Source: Pseudomonadota bacterium (lineage in GTDB: Bacteria; BMS3Abin14). Taken from it: a DNA stretch of 6,589 nucleotides. The stretch lies in the NCBI GenBank assembly GCA_030636965.1, contig DAOVVW010000049.1:1-6589 (forward strand), written 5' to 3'. The translations under genes were made by a program, and so were the position numbers. Below are positions 5,239 through 6,589 of this stretch, one piece after another; position 1 is the first letter of the stretch, and each line of letters opens with the position of its first letter. The notes below the pieces were generated by a model, which searched no databases, had not been told where the DNA came from, and saw only the letters and a list, made by a program, of their open reading frames with translations.

Positions 5239-6006
5239 GTGGCTGATGACGGAACGGGAAAAATTATCAAGGCACTGTTGGACGATATTGTACAGCAAGA
5301 AATAAAACCATCTCTGGACAGGCTGTCCAGGTCACAGATGGACAACCGGCGTGTCTTCAGGATCATGGCCGAGATGGTCACTGGCATTGAGCTGATGTGG
5401 AATATGCCAGATGCAATCACCATGTTCGGCTCTGCCAGAACCAAGTCCAGGGACCCTGTTTATAAAGCCGCACGGTATATTGCGCGGCGATTTTGTGAAG
5501 AGGGATACGCGGTAATTACCGGAGGCGGCCCGGGAGTAATGGAGGCGGCCAACAGGGGAGCCACTGAGGCGGACGGCGTTTCAATCGGCCTTAACATCAC
5601 ACTGCCCACAGAGCAGAAGCCCAACAAATACGTTAAGACTCTTCTCAACTTTCACTACTTCTTTATAAGGAAGGTGATGTTTGTTAAGTATTCCAAGGCT
5701 TTCATAATCATGCCGGGGGGGTTCGGGACCATGGACGAACTCTTTGAATCACTCACCCTCAAGCAGACGGGGAAAATGCAGAAGTTCCCTATCATCCTCT
5801 TTGACAGTACCTACTGGGCCGGGCTCTATCACTGGATGCTGGACAATATGGTTGACCGTGGATATCTGGGATCGGAGGAGCTGGATCTCCTGATCATGAC
5901 CGATGATCCTGATGAAGTGGTGGATGAAGTTGTCAACTTCTGCCGGTCTCAAGAAGAGCCTTATACACCGTACATCGAGCCTGAAGATTACGCGGAAGGC
6001 ATCTGA
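5239..6006 (+). CDS. LOG/TIGR00730-family Rossmann-fold nucleotide phosphoribohydrolase
   Basis: This 255-residue cytoplasmic protein belongs to the LOG family, once misannotated as lysine decarboxylase. Characterised members hydrolyse the N-glycosidic bond of nucleoside 5'-monophosphates, including cytokinin ribotides, releasing base and ribose 5-phosphate. Visible motifs are MFGSART (62-68), ITGGGPGVMEAANRGA (93-108), FFIRKVMF (141-148) and the family signature PGGFGTMDE (159-167). An approximately 55-residue helical N-terminal extension precedes the core, making it longer than plant LOG proteins. The start is GTG, chosen because AAGGA sits 8 nt upstream and no better in-frame start is near. 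It is 11 bp ahead of a CNNM-type membrane protein, so the two probably form an operon. The family is clear; the real substrate is not. Confidence 0.88.
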   Translation: MADDGTGKIIKALLDDIVQQEIKPSLDRLSRSQMDNRRVFRIMAEMVTGIELMWNMPDAITMFGSARTKSRDPVYKAARYIARRFCEEGYAVITGGGPGVMEAANRGATEADGVSIGLNITLPTEQKPNKYVKTLLNFHYFFIRKVMFVKYSKAFIIMPGGFGTMDELFESLTLKQTGKMQKFPIILFDSTYWAGLYHWMLDNMVDRGYLGSEELDLLIMTDDPDEVVDEVVNFCRSQEEPYTPYIEPEDYAEGI

Positions 6007-6017
6007 TCGGAGCGTTT

Positions 6018-6589
6018 ATGGCAGCTGTTCCAACCTGGGAGTGGGTCACGCTTTTGCTGTGCGTGGTTTTCTCGGGGTATTTCTCCGGATCCGAGACAGC
6101 ATACGTAAGCCTCTCAAGAGCGAAGCTGGAGACGATCCTCCAAGGCCGGGGTAAAAGGCTGAATGCAACTCAAATCTGGCTGAACAATCCCAGTGGCCTG
6201 TTGACCTCGATACTCATAGGTAACAACCTTGTTAATATCGGCGCTTCTGCCCTGGCTACAGATATAGCCTCACGTATATACCCCGGAAGGGGGATCCCCG
6301 TAGCCGTTGGCGTGATGACGCTGGTCATCCTCGTGTTCGGCGAAATAAGCCCAAAGGTAATGGCCAGAAGATATGCCCAGGGCTACATCAAGTCTGTAGC
6401 CTTCACCCTTGCCCTGTTTTTCTACCTCACATGGCCGGCCACACGGTTCTTCGTCTGGATGGCCCACTCCCTCATAAGGGCCACAGGGGGCGATCCAGAG
6501 CAGGAGTTTGCGCCGGTAGAAGCTGAAGAACTAGAGATGTTGGTTGCCTCCAGTGCCAGGGAGGGTGGAATAGAGAAACATCCGGCGGA
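6018..6589 (+). CDS. CNNM/CBS-type (HlyC/CorC family) transporter, N-terminal part (3' end outside window)
   Basis: The frame is open from ATG 6018 to the window end, giving 190 residues. It begins with a membrane segment (about 9-23) running into SGSETAYVSLSRAKLE, the hallmark start of the DUF21/CNNM transmembrane domain. IGNNLVNIGASALA (67-80), a helix 93-107, GEISPKVMARRYA (108-120) and a further hydrophobic stretch (126-152) follow. EELEMLVASSAREGGIE (170-186) resembles the linker into the CBS-domain pair, which lies beyond the window. Bacterial CNNM/CorC-type proteins are linked to Mg2+ (and Co2+) export or homeostasis; the HlyC 'hemolysin' label is historical. CGGAG five to six nt before the ATG is a good ribosome site. 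It follows the LOG-family gene closely on the same strand. Confidence 0.9.
   Translation, partial: MAAVPTWEWVTLLLCVVFSGYFSGSETAYVSLSRAKLETILQGRGKRLNATQIWLNNPSGLLTSILIGNNLVNIGASALATDIASRIYPGRGIPVAVGVMTLVILVFGEISPKVMARRYAQGYIKSVAFTLALFFYLTWPATRFFVWMAHSLIRATGGDPEQEFAPVEAEELEMLVASSAREGGIEKHPA

Overview
The window looks like ordinary chromosome from a Gram-negative, probably anaerobic or microaerobic bacterium. A deltaproteobacterial (Desulfobacterota/Geobacterales-like) source fits best. This rests on the gene set (a radical SAM heme enzyme beside HemE, HemH and a HemY-type oxidase, plus a PilZ protein), balanced base composition and hairpin-rich intergenic repeats. It is an inference; nothing in the window identifies a taxon outright.

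Layout. Positions 1-219 (+) hold the last 72 codons of a PilZ-domain protein. Its stop overlaps, tail to tail, the stop of a four-gene minus-strand heme cluster spanning 4919 down to 216. In transcription order the cluster is: an AhbD-like radical SAM/SPASM protein (4919-3807, TTG start), hemE (3814-2789, overlapping it by 8 nt), hemH (2780-1803, 8-bp gap), a 168-bp hairpin-rich spacer, and hemG (HemY-type; 1634-216). A 319-bp divergent intergenic region (4920-5238) carries a possible minus-strand promoter with an operator-like palindrome, a strong leader hairpin, a second related palindrome, a long imperfect inverted repeat built from a heptamer, a perfect 9-bp hairpin and a possible plus-strand promoter. 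Rightward from there lie a LOG/TIGR00730-family Rossmann protein (5239-6006, GTG start) and, 11 bp later, the first 190 codons of a CNNM/CBS-type (HlyC/CorC family) membrane protein that runs off the window.

How the genes may work together. HemE makes coproporphyrinogen III. No HemF or HemN is present here, but the cluster contains a porphyrinogen oxidase, a ferrochelatase and a radical SAM protein resembling the Fe-coproporphyrin decarboxylase AhbD. One coherent reading is a late coproporphyrin-type route: HemE, then oxidation by HemG, iron insertion by HemH, and a final radical SAM decarboxylation to heme b in place of ChdC/HemQ. The alternative is the classical protoporphyrin route with hemN or hemF elsewhere and the radical SAM protein doing another tetrapyrrole job. 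The sequence alone does not decide between them.
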